Assembly (NCBI RefSeq): GCF_900167375.1
Contig: NZ_FUWY01000005.1
Location: forward strand, 124,001 to 188,000
Source of the DNA: Anaerorhabdus furcosa
GTDB lineage: Bacteria; Bacillota_I; Bacilli_A; Erysipelotrichales; Erysipelotrichaceae
Direction of reading: 5' to 3'
DNA length: 64,000 bases
Positions 1 through 9,690 of the stretch are shown one piece after another. How positions within the stretch are numbered: position 1 is the stretch's first letter; the number at the start of each line of letters is the position of its first letter. The position numbers and the translations under genes are program-made. A model generated the notes under the pieces. The model did not search any database and had not been told where the DNA came from. It was given only the letters and a program-made list of their open reading frames with translations.

Positions 1-207
1 ATTTTCAAAGAAGCATTGCTACATTCCTCAAGTAAAATTCTACTTGTGCATAATCATCCATCCTCTGATATTGAACCATCCATTGCGGATATTGAAATGA
101 CACAACAAATTGTTGAATGTGGTGATATGATGGGCATTATTGTACTCGATCATATCATCGTATCAAATCATTCACATCTTAGTTTTAGAGCGAAAGGACT
201 ATTATGA
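1..207 (+). CDS. radC: RadC/JAMM-domain protein, C-terminal fragment
   Basis: Reading frame 1 is open from the first base and ends at a TGA at 205-207, so this is the last 68 codons of a gene that starts upstream of the window. The fragment carries the JAMM-type metal-site signature of the RadC family: HNHPS followed by a PS..D segment. RadC-family proteins were once linked to DNA repair, but their actual role is unsettled. A TTG at 16 could be read as a start but falls inside the conserved domain, so it is not used. Identification as RadC is firm for the domain; function is not claimed. Confidence 0.88.
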   Translation: MFKEALLHSSSKILLVHNHPSSDIEPSIADIEMTQQIVECGDMMGIIVLDHIIVSNHSHLSFRAKGLL

Positions 208-257
208 AATCTTTTAAATAAGATACAAGCATGGTATGATAATATAGGGAGATATCT

Positions 258-1358
258 ATGAAATGGGTTATTAATTTTAGGGACAAAATTCAAAATAATA
301 TATCATTAACAGCTATACTTAAAGTTGTAGCAATTTTATTAATTGTTTACTTACTTTCAGTAACATCCTATGTGTGGATGTCAATTGCTCATACGATACT
401 ACAAATTGCTTTACCATTTATTATTGGATTTATCATTGCTTATTTATTGCATCCATTAATTGAAAAAATGGAAAAATTTGGTATTAGCAGAAAATTGGTA
501 ATTCCTGTTTTGTTTGTAATCATTATTGTGGCACTAAGCACGCTCATCTTTACAATTAGTCCAACCATATACAATCGTGTGGTAAGTTTTATTAATAGCA
601 TTGGACAGGGTGTTAACTCTTTATTTGATATCTATAAAAATCTAAGTGAAAGTGATCCATCACCTTTACTTCAAGCGATGCTTCAACAATTTAACTTATT
701 GATGAATGAATCAAAAACATGGTTACCTAACTTTAGTACACTTATTCCGCAAGTATTTAACGGATTCATTGGATTTTTAACGAATATGATTTTAACGGTA
801 ATTATTTCATTTTATTTCTTATTTGATTATGAAAAGATTACATCTTATATTGATTATATGAGTGAAGGACTTAATCCTGATTTACCAAAAATATACAATT
901 TGATTGATAATCGAATTGGTGCCTATTTGCATGGTTTAGTTATTTTAATGATAATTAAATTTATCGAATATAGTATTCTTTATAATATGGTAGGACACAA
1001 AGATTGGATTATCATTGCATTGTTAACATCAATTGGTTTAATTATTCCATATTTTGGTGCAACTGTTGCGAATTTAATAGGTATATTAACTGCATTAACG
1101 CTACCAACAAGCAATGTCGTTATTCTTATTATCGGTATTTTGATTTTGTCTAACTTTGATGCTTATATTATTGGTCCATTAGTACATCTGAAAAACAGTC
1201 AAATACAGCCATTGTGGACGCTATTTAGCATAATCGCAGGGGGTATTTGTTTGGGGTCACTAGGTGTTATGATATCTGTACCGGTATTTATGATTTGTAA
1301 AGTACTCGTCAATTTTTATCGAGAAAAAAGTAATAATGAAGTCGTAGATGGAATGTGA
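258..1358 (+). CDS. AI-2E/PerM-family integral membrane protein
   Basis: A 366-residue polytopic membrane protein of the AI-2E transporter (PerM/YdbI/YtvI) family, usual length about 350-370. Hydrophobic helices lie near residues 20-75 and 85-105, then a soluble stretch to about 170, then several helices to 350. The IGLIIPYFGA segment and the NFDAYIIGPLVHLKNSQIQP-like end are typical of the family. Members are proposed exporters or ion-coupled transporters; AI-2 export was shown for one E. coli member only, so the substrate is unknown here. GGGAG lies about 7 bases before the ATG. It is followed after 29 bases by a lipoprotein gene on the same strand. Confidence 0.85.
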   Translation: MKWVINFRDKIQNNISLTAILKVVAILLIVYLLSVTSYVWMSIAHTILQIALPFIIGFIIAYLLHPLIEKMEKFGISRKLVIPVLFVIIIVALSTLIFTISPTIYNRVVSFINSIGQGVNSLFDIYKNLSESDPSPLLQAMLQQFNLLMNESKTWLPNFSTLIPQVFNGFIGFLTNMILTVIISFYFLFDYEKITSYIDYMSEGLNPDLPKIYNLIDNRIGAYLHGLVILMIIKFIEYSILYNMVGHKDWIIIALLTSIGLIIPYFGATVANLIGILTALTLPTSNVVILIIGILILSNFDAYIIGPLVHLKNSQIQPLWTLFSIIAGGICLGSLGVMISVPVFMICKVLVNFYREKSNNEVVDGM

Positions 1359-1387
1359 TATAATCTTGAAGAGAAAAGAGGAAGTAC

Positions 1388-2455
1388 ATGAAGAAAAAAA
1401 TATATCTTGTCCTAGCATTAGGATTACTTATAGCATCACTTTCGGGGTGTGCTGTTAAGAAAAATCAAGTTGCGTACACTGTCTATCCAGTTGGATATTT
1501 AGCGAATCGTATCATTGGTGATAAACTTCAAGTAGTTTCTATCCAAAATGATGAGATTGTACAACGTGCAACACTTGTGGATGACTATGAAAATCAATTA
1601 GAATTATCACAAAATCTATTTCATATCGGTACTTTGGAACCTTATTTAACAGTAAATAGTGAACAAATAAAGAAAACAAAAGTGGGTACAAATGATTTGT
1701 CTGTATTAAACGCAATTTATAAATTTCAACGTTATACACCAGTCAATGTTGATGGAACAACGACTTATATTGAATCTTCTTACTATAAAGGAGAAACATT
1801 TGAAACAATCGATTCCTATGAAAAAGATTTATATTTATGGATGGATCCTATTGCAATGTTGAGTATGGCAAAGGATATTACAAAATGGTTATCTACAAAT
1901 TATGAAGAAGATTCAAAGTATTTTAACGAAAACTTAGTGAATCTAGAGAAAGATTTAGTTCAATTGGATGCAGAGTATCAAAAATTAGCGACGAAGTTAG
2001 CAAATGAAGGAAAAGAAATCAAATTTGTATCGATGACTCCAAGTTTTGGAAACTGGCAAAAAGCGTATGGATTCCAAGTGTATCCAGTTGTTTTATCAAA
2101 GTTTGGTGCTTTACCAACAGATGAACAATTACAAGTTATTAAGAATCGTATTTTAGCAGATAATGTTCAATATATTGTTTATGAACCAAATTTACCTGAA
2201 GATATGATAGCTTTACTAGAACAATTAGAAACAGAATTAGGGTTAAAACGTGTAACAATGAATAATTTATCATCACTAACAACCACACAAAAAGAAGAAA
2301 ATAAAGATTATGTTTCTATTATGTATGAAAATTTATCAAGTCTAGAGTCGATGGCTACAACAATACCAGTTGTTACATCGACAAAAGTAACTGAGCAACT
2401 TGATGAAAAAACAGTTGAAAGTGGCAATCCACACGACGATATTGCAACAAACTAG
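1388..2455 (+). CDS. Lipoprotein related to zinc/manganese ABC binding proteins, metal ligands missing
   Basis: A 355-residue secreted lipoprotein: signal peptide with lipobox LSGC (Cys21). The fold pattern resembles cluster A-I metal-binding proteins (ZnuA/AdcA/TroA): an early TVYPVGYLANRI strand, GTLEPYL, then LWMDP near 150-154, a long central helix and VSMTPSFGNWQKAYG. Family members bind metal with three histidines plus an acidic residue. Here the DPHxWLDP-type motif reads DLYLWMDP and the central His is also absent. The mature protein has only two histidines (79 and near the C-terminus). No permease or ATPase gene is next to it. Function is therefore unclear; it may bind another ligand or act as a partner protein. 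A strong terminator follows. Confidence 0.7.
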   Translation: MKKKIYLVLALGLLIASLSGCAVKKNQVAYTVYPVGYLANRIIGDKLQVVSIQNDEIVQRATLVDDYENQLELSQNLFHIGTLEPYLTVNSEQIKKTKVGTNDLSVLNAIYKFQRYTPVNVDGTTTYIESSYYKGETFETIDSYEKDLYLWMDPIAMLSMAKDITKWLSTNYEEDSKYFNENLVNLEKDLVQLDAEYQKLATKLANEGKEIKFVSMTPSFGNWQKAYGFQVYPVVLSKFGALPTDEQLQVIKNRILADNVQYIVYEPNLPEDMIALLEQLETELGLKRVTMNNLSSLTTTQKEENKDYVSIMYENLSSLESMATTIPVVTSTKVTEQLDEKTVESGNPHDDIATN

Positions 2456-2456
2456 T

Positions 2457-2482
2457 GAGAGCAGCGTACTGCTCTCATTTTT
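2457..2482 (+). terminator. Rho-independent terminator after the lipoprotein gene
   Basis: Perfect 8-bp stem GAGAGCAG/CTGCTCTC with a four-base loop, followed by ATTTTT. It separates the lipoprotein gene from polA. Confidence 0.9.
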
Positions 2483-2528
2483 CTATAATTGAAGGGTGTT
2501 TCATGTTAAAATAAGAATGGAGGATTTT

Positions 2529-5132
2529 ATGAAAAAATTATTATTAGTAGATGGAAATTCTATGCTATTTAGAGCATATTATGCAACGATATATGGTAGA
2601 CCAATGACAACTTCAAAAGGAATACCCACAAACGCTATTTTTGGATTTGCTTCTATGTTTCAAAAAGCTTTGGACATTGTTCAACCAGATTCAGTTTTAG
2701 TAGCATTTGATTCAGGCAAACATACCTTTCGACATGACATATATGCTGAATATAAAGGTGGAAGAAAAGAAACACCTGAAGAGTTAATTGTTCAATTTAG
2801 TTTAATTCGTGATTATCTAGATGCTTTTCATATTACACGATTTGAAATACCTTCAATTGAAGCAGATGACATCATTGGATCAATGAGTAAGAAATACCCT
2901 GATTGGGATATCAATATTTTATCAAGTGATCGTGACTTACTTCAACTTGTGGATGATACAACTTCAGTGTGGTTAATGAAAAAAGGAATAAGCGATATTG
3001 AAGAAAACACAGTGGATTCTTTAAAAGAAACCATGGGTATTTCACCTGAGCAAATCATTGACTTAAAAGGATTAATGGGAGATGCTTCAGATAATATTCC
3101 AGGAATTCCTGGTGTTGGAGAAAAGACAGCACTTAAATTGTTAGCGGATTATGGAACTGTTGAAAATTTATTAGAACATAAAGAAGAATTAAAAGGTAAA
3201 CTTAAAGAAAAAGTTGTTGAGTTTGAAGATCAAGCAAGATTAAGTAAAACACTTGCGACAATTAAAATAGATGTGGACTTACCAATAACGGCAGATGATT
3301 GTAAGTATGATCCAAACTATCAAACCTTAGTTTCATTCTTTAATGAGATGGAAATGAGAAGTTTGGTAAAGAAATATGAACAACTTGTTACCAATGAACC
3401 TTCAGTAAATGAAGAAAAGAAGATGATGTATCAAGTAGTAGAAACATGTCCAAAGGAATTATTAAGTGACGATGTTGTAATCTCACTTGATTGTAGTAAT
3501 ACACATCCAGTTTATACAGAACTTTTTGGTATTGCATTACTTAAAGATAATCAATGTGTCTATATGGATATTGAACATATGAGGAAGGACCAGGATTTAT
3601 TAACTTGGTTAAAATCAGAGCATACTAAAATATGCTATGATTCAAAACTTGTATACCATACATTTGCATCAAGTAAGATTGATATTGAAGGAATCGCTTT
3701 TGATACAATGATTGCACCTTTCTTATGTGATAGTACATTAACTTCTTGGGAAAGAATTCGTACTGCTTATGACTTCAATGAAACACTTAGAAAAGAAGAA
3801 GTTTATGGAACAATTGTAAAACCAAAACTACCGGATTTTAATGAACAAGTTAAATTTACGTGTGAACAAGCTCATTTTTCAAAACAATTGAAAATGAATT
3901 GTAAACCATTAATTGAAGAGTATAAAATGAATGAATTGTTTTATGAACTTGAAATGCCATTGGCGAAGATTTTATTCAATATGGAACAAGAAGGTATATT
4001 GATTGATAGTCCAGTATTAGATGAAATCGCAAGTGATACACTTAAAAAAATAGAAGAATACTCAAAACGAATTATGGGCTATGTTGGGGAAGAATTTAAT
4101 TTGAATTCTCCAAAACAATTAGCTGAAGTTTTATTTGATAAGTTAGGATTACCAGGTAATAAAAAAAGAAGTACATCCGTCGATGTATTAGAAAAATTAC
4201 AAGGTTTTCATCCAATTGTAGATGACTTAATGGAATATCGTAAAGTTCAAAAATTATATAGTACTTATGCAGAAGGTTTAAAAAAATATATAGGACAAGA
4301 TAATCGTATTCATACAATTTATAATCAATGTGCTACTCAAACTGGTAGATTATCAAGTAGTGATCCAAATCTACAAAATATATCCGTTCGTGATGAACAA
4401 GCCCGCATTATACGTAAAGCATTTATTCCAAGTCCAAACAATGTATTGATTGCATCTGATTATTCGCAAGTTGAACTTAGAATGTTAGCACATATGGCGA
4501 ATGAAAAAGGATTGATTGATGCATTTAATTCGGATTTAGATATTCATACTAAAACAGCAATGGATGTTTTCAAAGTAAGTAAAGATGAAGTAACAAGTCA
4601 ATTACGTAGACAAGCGAAAGCAGTTAACTTTGGTATTGTGTATGGTATTTCAGATTTTGGTTTATCCCAACAATTAGGAATATCAAGAAAAGAAGCGCAA
4701 TCATTCATTGATAATTATTTTGAAGCATACCCAGGTATTCATGCGTATATGGATAAAGTTATTGAAGATTGTAAAGAGAATGGTTATGTTACAACTTTAT
4801 TGAATCGTCGAAGAGAAATTAAAGAGATTCATGATAAAAATCACATGGTTAGAGAATTTGGTAAAAGAGCTGCAATGAATGCACCAATTCAAGGCTCAGC
4901 AGCAGATTTGATTAAAATTGCAATGATTCACATTCAACGTGAAATGACCGAACAAAAAGTAAAATCTAAAATGATTTTGCAAGTACACGATGAACTTATT
5001 TTTGATGTTGTACAGGATGAAATTGAGTTAATGAAAAACTTGATTCAAACCGGTATGGAGAAAGCGATGGATTTAAGAGTTCCACTGGTTGCTGAATGCC
5101 AAGTGGGTTCTACCTGGTATGAGGCAAAATAA
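2529..5132 (+). CDS. polA: DNA polymerase I
   Basis: An 867-residue Pol I, which fills gaps in repair and removes RNA primers. The N-terminal 5'-nuclease domain (about 1-290) shows LLVDGNSMLFRAYYA and GLMGDASDNIPGIPGVGEKTA. The middle (about 300-460) is a degenerate 3'-5' exonuclease domain in which the usual catalytic acidic motifs are not evident, as in many Gram-positive enzymes. The C-terminal polymerase domain has DYSQVELR (motif A), RRQAKAVNFGIVYG (motif B) and LQVHDEL (motif C). The ATG at 2529 is chosen because GGAGG precedes it by 5-6 bases and the protein then begins with the standard MKKLLLVDG; an upstream GTG at 2496 has no support. The stop overlaps the mutM start. Confidence 0.97.
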   Translation: MKKLLLVDGNSMLFRAYYATIYGRPMTTSKGIPTNAIFGFASMFQKALDIVQPDSVLVAFDSGKHTFRHDIYAEYKGGRKETPEELIVQFSLIRDYLDAFHITRFEIPSIEADDIIGSMSKKYPDWDINILSSDRDLLQLVDDTTSVWLMKKGISDIEENTVDSLKETMGISPEQIIDLKGLMGDASDNIPGIPGVGEKTALKLLADYGTVENLLEHKEELKGKLKEKVVEFEDQARLSKTLATIKIDVDLPITADDCKYDPNYQTLVSFFNEMEMRSLVKKYEQLVTNEPSVNEEKKMMYQVVETCPKELLSDDVVISLDCSNTHPVYTELFGIALLKDNQCVYMDIEHMRKDQDLLTWLKSEHTKICYDSKLVYHTFASSKIDIEGIAFDTMIAPFLCDSTLTSWERIRTAYDFNETLRKEEVYGTIVKPKLPDFNEQVKFTCEQAHFSKQLKMNCKPLIEEYKMNELFYELEMPLAKILFNMEQEGILIDSPVLDEIASDTLKKIEEYSKRIMGYVGEEFNLNSPKQLAEVLFDKLGLPGNKKRSTSVDVLEKLQGFHPIVDDLMEYRKVQKLYSTYAEGLKKYIGQDNRIHTIYNQCATQTGRLSSSDPNLQNISVRDEQARIIRKAFIPSPNNVLIASDYSQVELRMLAHMANEKGLIDAFNSDLDIHTKTAMDVFKVSKDEVTSQLRRQAKAVNFGIVYGISDFGLSQQLGISRKEAQSFIDNYFEAYPGIHAYMDKVIEDCKENGYVTTLLNRRREIKEIHDKNHMVREFGKRAAMNAPIQGSAADLIKIAMIHIQREMTEQKVKSKMILQVHDELIFDVVQDEIELMKNLIQTGMEKAMDLRVPLVAECQVGSTWYEAK

Positions 5133-5947
5133 TGCCAGAACTTCCTGAGGTAGAAACTGTTCTTCGAACACTCGAATTCCAAATAAAGAATCAAGAAATA
5201 AAAGAGATTGAAGTCTTATGGAACAAAATTATTGTTGGTGATGTTGCTGAATTCAAAAAGAAATGTATAGGTCAGCACTTTAGAGACTTTAAGCGAAGAG
5301 GAAAATACTTACTATTTATTCTGGATGATTTCATCTTAGTTTCTCATCTTAGAATGGAAGGAAAATACTTTTACTCAACAAGCGATGAGGCAATAAATAA
5401 ACACATTCATGTGATATTTAAATTAAGTAATGGAATGGAATTAAGATATCAAGATACGCGTAAATTTGGTCGTATGGAAATTTTAAATAAAGAAATTGAT
5501 TTATCAAAGTTTAAAAACCTTGGACCTGAACCATGGGATGAGTCATTTACTCCAGCATATTGCAAACAATTCCTAAAGAAGAGAACAGGCCCAATCAAAG
5601 GAGCATTGTTGGATCAAAGTTTTGTAGCTGGAATTGGAAATATCTATGCGGATGAGATTTGTTTTAAGATGGGTGTTGATCCAAGAAAATCTTGTAAGAA
5701 GATAACGAATAAAAATTGTGAAGATTTAGTACAAGCAACAAGAGAAACATTATCACGAGCTATTGAATTGGGAGGTACAACGATTCGAAGCTATACATCA
5801 TCATTGGGAATTACAGGACGCTTTCAACTAGAAGTAAATGTACATGGACGACTTAAAGAGCATTGTCCACAATGTGATACAGAAATTGTGAAGATTAGAG
5901 TTGCAACAAGAGGAACCTATTATTGTCCTCATTGTCAAAAGAGGTAA
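5132..5947 (+). CDS. mutM: Formamidopyrimidine-DNA glycosylase
   Basis: A 271-residue Fpg/MutM that removes 8-oxoguanine and formamidopyrimidines in base excision repair. After Met removal the N-terminus is PELPEVETV, which contains the catalytic Pro and Glu. The helix-two-turns-helix region has DQSFVAGIGNIYADE. The C-terminal zinc finger has two CxxC pairs (HCPQCD and YCPHC) and an intervening GRFQL..VHGR block. The ATG shares one base with the polA stop codon, so the two are translationally coupled, the same arrangement as in many Bacilli. Confidence 0.97.
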   Translation: MPELPEVETVLRTLEFQIKNQEIKEIEVLWNKIIVGDVAEFKKKCIGQHFRDFKRRGKYLLFILDDFILVSHLRMEGKYFYSTSDEAINKHIHVIFKLSNGMELRYQDTRKFGRMEILNKEIDLSKFKNLGPEPWDESFTPAYCKQFLKKRTGPIKGALLDQSFVAGIGNIYADEICFKMGVDPRKSCKKITNKNCEDLVQATRETLSRAIELGGTTIRSYTSSLGITGRFQLEVNVHGRLKEHCPQCDTEIVKIRVATRGTYYCPHCQKR

Positions 5948-5948
5948 T

Positions 5949-6542
5949 ATGATTAAAATTGCGATAACTGGAACAATTGGATCTGGAAAAACAGAATGTA
6001 GCCGAATTATAGAAGATTTAGGTTATTCTGTTTTTAACTGTGATGAAAGAGTAAATCAACTTTATCTTGAAGATGATAAACGAATTCAAGAGCTAAAATC
6101 AATTTTTCCAACCAGTTATCAAAAGGGTAAGTGGAATAAAAAAGAAATCGCGAATGAAATATTTCAAGATTCATTGAAGAAAGAGAAACTTGAAACAATA
6201 ATATATCCAGTGCTACTTGAAGAAATGAAAGAAGCGATGGAAATAGAGAAGGATATTTTTATAGCAGAAGTACCTCTACTTTTTCAAATTGGTTGGGATA
6301 AGTATTTTGATGAAATACTTGTAGTGACTTGTGATGATGCGGTAGCAATACAACGGTTAGTTACAAAAAGAGGGATGAGTGAGTTGGATGCAAAAAGAAG
6401 ACTTCTTCATCAACAAAAAAATCCAATCAAAATTGAAAGAGCTACTAAAATAATTTATAATAATACTAATGTGTTAGATTTAAAGAAACAGATTGAAATG
6501 TGGTTAGATAAGGAGATAATCAAAGATGGAGTTAAGAGATAA
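5949..6542 (+). CDS. coaE: Dephospho-CoA kinase
   Basis: A 197-residue kinase catalysing the last step of coenzyme A synthesis (3'-phosphorylation of dephospho-CoA). The P-loop is GTIGSGKT near residue 8, followed by NCDE and a central EVPLLFQIGWDKYFD block that binds substrate. The ATG at 5949 starts one base after the mutM stop with AGAGG just upstream inside mutM; a longer reading from 5901 would overlap mutM and lacks a family match. The 3' end overlaps dnaB by 17 bases. Confidence 0.95.
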   Translation: MIKIAITGTIGSGKTECSRIIEDLGYSVFNCDERVNQLYLEDDKRIQELKSIFPTSYQKGKWNKKEIANEIFQDSLKKEKLETIIYPVLLEEMKEAMEIEKDIFIAEVPLLFQIGWDKYFDEILVVTCDDAVAIQRLVTKRGMSELDAKRRLLHQQKNPIKIERATKIIYNNTNVLDLKKQIEMWLDKEIIKDGVKR

Positions 6543-7728
6543 AGATACATATCGAGTAGAGCTTATCGAGAATATTAATTTTAATAGTTTGACATCTTTG
6601 GTTGCTTTGTATCAACCGATTTTAGGAAGAGATGCATTGAATTTTTACTTTACAATTTCTATTGAAGGAACCAATCAAAAAAGCTTAGAAAATCATCAAC
6701 GTCTATCTAAGATAATGAATATGGATATCCCTACAATGGAAAGAGCTAGAAAAAAATGTGAGCAGTTCTATTTAATGAGAACTTACTTCAAAGTAGATAA
6801 TGATAAAAGTACATACATCTATGTAGTAAATCCACCCTTATCAATACAAGCTTTTGTAAAACATGATTTATACTCAAGACTCTTACTAAAAGTTTTAGGT
6901 CAAAAGCAATATGAATTAACGATTGCAAAAGTATGTAGAGCTGAGACAAACAAGAATGGTTATGAAGATATATCTGATCAGTTTGATAAGAATTTACTTG
7001 CAAATTGGGATGCTGAAAACGAAGTGCAATTTACAAAAGTACAACCAAGTTTTAATTTTACAGATCATGAAAAACTAAATATAAATTTTAATTATGAAGA
7101 ATTATTTGATACAACATCTACCTTGGTGTTTCCAGTAGAAGCAAGAACAAAAGAGAACTTACAAATAATTGGTGAGTATGCAACGCTATATGGCTTATCT
7201 GCAAGTAAAGTTCGTATTTTAATTGGACGTTGTATGGATTTACCTACAAGTACATTAGATGTTGATAAATTCAAAAAGTTATGTTCAACACAAAATCCTG
7301 ATGCTGTAGTTACATCAAAAGATCCATATATGTTACCACCTGTATCTTTTTTACAAGCTCGTCAACATGGTGTGCCAGTTGCTTCTGTTGATCGTCGTTT
7401 ACTTGAATATTTAAATTTAGAATTAAAATTACCAGCTGAGGTTGTTAATGTCTTAGTTGATTATGTTTTGTCAGTAAATCAAAACCGTTTGACGAAACGC
7501 TTTGTTGAGGCAGTTGCATCAACTTGGGTAAGAGAAAATGTTACAACAAAAGAACAAGCCATTGCACAAACAAAGAAAAATCCAATAACAAAACAAGTGA
7601 CAAGGAAGAAGGATATATTACCAGCTTATTATGAAAAAATGAAAGCTGGTGAAGAAGAAGTAACTGAAACAATGACTGAGGAAGAAAAGTCAGAACTTTT
7701 AAGAAAATTAAAGGAGTTGGGTGAATAA
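6526..7728 (+). CDS. dnaB: Replication initiation protein DnaB (Bacillus-type helicase loader)
   Basis: A 400-residue protein of the Gram-positive DnaB/DnaD family, which helps load the replicative helicase and links initiation to the membrane. It is not the hexameric helicase that carries the same name in E. coli. The N-terminal half has a winged-helix-like region beginning LYQPILGRDALNFYFTI; the DnaB_2-type domain near 285-360 contains LLEYLNLELKLPAEVVNVLVDYVL and NQNRLTKRFVEAVASTW. The tail is charged. GGAG precedes the ATG inside coaE. Its position directly upstream of dnaI matches B. subtilis. Confidence 0.93.
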   Translation: MELRDKDTYRVELIENINFNSLTSLVALYQPILGRDALNFYFTISIEGTNQKSLENHQRLSKIMNMDIPTMERARKKCEQFYLMRTYFKVDNDKSTYIYVVNPPLSIQAFVKHDLYSRLLLKVLGQKQYELTIAKVCRAETNKNGYEDISDQFDKNLLANWDAENEVQFTKVQPSFNFTDHEKLNINFNYEELFDTTSTLVFPVEARTKENLQIIGEYATLYGLSASKVRILIGRCMDLPTSTLDVDKFKKLCSTQNPDAVVTSKDPYMLPPVSFLQARQHGVPVASVDRRLLEYLNLELKLPAEVVNVLVDYVLSVNQNRLTKRFVEAVASTWVRENVTTKEQAIAQTKKNPITKQVTRKKDILPAYYEKMKAGEEEVTETMTEEEKSELLRKLKELGE

Positions 7729-7729
7729 C

Positions 7730-8653
7730 ATGAAAAAAGCACAATTTGATATTCCAGCATTTACTAAAAATCAAAATAAACCACAAACCACTCTTTTAAT
7801 TGAGCAACTAAAGAAAAATGAACATGTATTGGAGTTTTTAAAGAAGAACAACTGTTCAATTGAATTAGTTGAGAAATATCCTATCAAATTCAATAAGTGG
7901 TTAGAAGTCATCATGAAATGTGAAAATTGTAAAGGTTTATCTACCTGTGGGCAACCTGTTAGAGGACAATTTACAGACTTAGAATGGAATGGACTTTTAA
8001 CTCCAATTTTAAGAACATGCAAGTATAAATTAGATAGTGATAAGGAAACTAATCACATCAAAAATTACATTGTTAATGATTTGCCTAGATCTTTTTATCC
8101 TATCAAAATTGAAGCAATTCAAATTACTGAAGATAATAAAACATATTATAATGCTTTACTCAATGTTGCGGCATGGATTAGAAACCCAAAAGAAAAGGGT
8201 TACTATATCTATGGTGGCGTGGGTATTGGAAAGTCATATTTAGCTGCTTGTGTCTCGAATTATTTTGCAAGGAGAAATATGAAAGTGGCTTTTATTAATG
8301 TGCCAGATTGGATTTCAAGAATGAAGAATAGTTTTGATGATCCCGCTGCTATGAGTAATGAATTAAGTAAGATTAAACGTGCTGATTTTGTTGTATTTGA
8401 TGATATTGGAGCTGAGAGTGTAACACCATGGGTAAGAGATGAATTGTTATTTCCTATCTTAAATAAGCGGATGGAAGATAAAAAAATGACATGGTTTACA
8501 TCAAATGAAGACTTTGCAAGTTTAGAAAATCATTTTAAAAATACCAAACAAAATGACCAAGAAGAAATGAAAGCGGTTCGAATTATGGAAAGAATACGAA
8601 CACTTAGTCAAGAATTCAAACTTCCGGGTAAAAATAGGCGCAATACAGTATAA
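7730..8653 (+). CDS. dnaI: Primosomal helicase loader DnaI
   Basis: A 307-residue AAA+ ATPase that loads the replicative helicase. The N-terminal domain has a cysteine cluster (CENCKGLSTCGQ and a later CKY) consistent with the zinc ribbon of DnaI. The AAA+ domain has Walker A GGVGIGKS near 164, Walker B VVFDDIGAE and a sensor-like WFTSNEDF. The ATG at 7730 is two bases past the dnaB stop and preceded by GGAG within dnaB; an upstream in-frame GTG adds three residues only. With dnaB it forms the primosome end of the polA-dnaI run. Confidence 0.95.
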   Translation: MKKAQFDIPAFTKNQNKPQTTLLIEQLKKNEHVLEFLKKNNCSIELVEKYPIKFNKWLEVIMKCENCKGLSTCGQPVRGQFTDLEWNGLLTPILRTCKYKLDSDKETNHIKNYIVNDLPRSFYPIKIEAIQITEDNKTYYNALLNVAAWIRNPKEKGYYIYGGVGIGKSYLAACVSNYFARRNMKVAFINVPDWISRMKNSFDDPAAMSNELSKIKRADFVVFDDIGAESVTPWVRDELLFPILNKRMEDKKMTWFTSNEDFASLENHFKNTKQNDQEEMKAVRIMERIRTLSQEFKLPGKNRRNTV

Positions 8654-8713
8654 ATTCATTTCACTTTGTAGGATAATAATGATAGAATTAATAAGGTTAA
8701 TTAGGAGGCAGTT

Positions 8714-9676
8714 ATGGTACGAAAAATTGGTATTTTAACATCAGGTGGTGATGCACCAGGAATGAATGCTGCAATTCGTGCGGTTACTCGTGTTGCTTTA
8801 GCTAATGGTATTGAAGTCGTGGGTATTCGTGATGGATATAGAGGATTAGTTGAAGGAACATTTGAAGCATATAGCAAAACCAGTGTATCTGACATTTTAG
8901 ATAGAGGTGGAACTAAATTAGGTTCTGCAAGACTTCCAGAATTTAAAGATCCAGAAGTTCAAGAGATGGCAGTAAATCAACTCAAGGCAAATGGCATTGA
9001 AGCGATTGTTGTTATTGGAGGAGATGGAAGCTATCGTGGAGCACAAGCTCTTACAAAGTTAGGAATCAATTGTATTGGAATTCCAGGAACGATTGACAAT
9101 GACATTCCAGGAACAGATTTTACAATTGGGTTTGATACAGCGCTTAGAACATGTGTGGATGCAGTCGATAAACTTCGAGATACATCGAGTTCACATCATC
9201 GTTGTTCAGTCGTAGAGGTAATGGGAAATCGCTGTGGTGACTTAGCAGTGTATACCGCAGTCTCTTGCGGAGCTGAAATTGTTGTAAGCCCAGAAACAGG
9301 ATATGATGAATTAGATATTTTAGAAAAATTACGATACTTAGATACAGCAGTGCATAAGAATCATGCAATTGTGATTATCTCAGAAAAAATTACTGATGCA
9401 GATGGATTAGCAAGAAAGATTTCTCAAAATACTGGGTTTTCTGGACGTGCTACTGTCTTAGGCCATATACAACGTGGAGGAAGTCCTTCTCCTACAGATC
9501 GTATTCTTGCTTCAAGAATGGGTGAAAAGGCAGTTGACTTACTGATGAATGATATTGGTGGTCATTGTGTAGGAATCATTGACAATAAGATTATCTCTAT
9601 GCCAATTGATGAAGCACTAAATAGACCTAAAGCTTCAAGAAAACATTTGTATCGATTATTTGATCGTCTAATATAA
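8714..9676 (+). CDS. pfkA: ATP-dependent 6-phosphofructokinase
   Basis: A 320-residue PfkA (usual 319-320) that converts fructose 6-phosphate to fructose 1,6-bisphosphate. It has the N-terminal TSGGDAPGMNAAIRA, the ATP-binding GGDGSYRGA (Gly after GGD favours ATP over pyrophosphate), the catalytic GTIDNDIPGTD, and EVMGNRCGDLA plus GHIQRGGSP in the substrate region. TTAGGAGG precedes the ATG. pyk follows 14 bases later, the classic pfkA-pyk pair. Confidence 0.97.
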   Translation: MVRKIGILTSGGDAPGMNAAIRAVTRVALANGIEVVGIRDGYRGLVEGTFEAYSKTSVSDILDRGGTKLGSARLPEFKDPEVQEMAVNQLKANGIEAIVVIGGDGSYRGAQALTKLGINCIGIPGTIDNDIPGTDFTIGFDTALRTCVDAVDKLRDTSSSHHRCSVVEVMGNRCGDLAVYTAVSCGAEIVVSPETGYDELDILEKLRYLDTAVHKNHAIVIISEKITDADGLARKISQNTGFSGRATVLGHIQRGGSPSPTDRILASRMGEKAVDLLMNDIGGHCVGIIDNKIISMPIDEALNRPKASRKHLYRLFDRLI

Positions 9677-9690
9677 GGAGGAGTAAGGAT

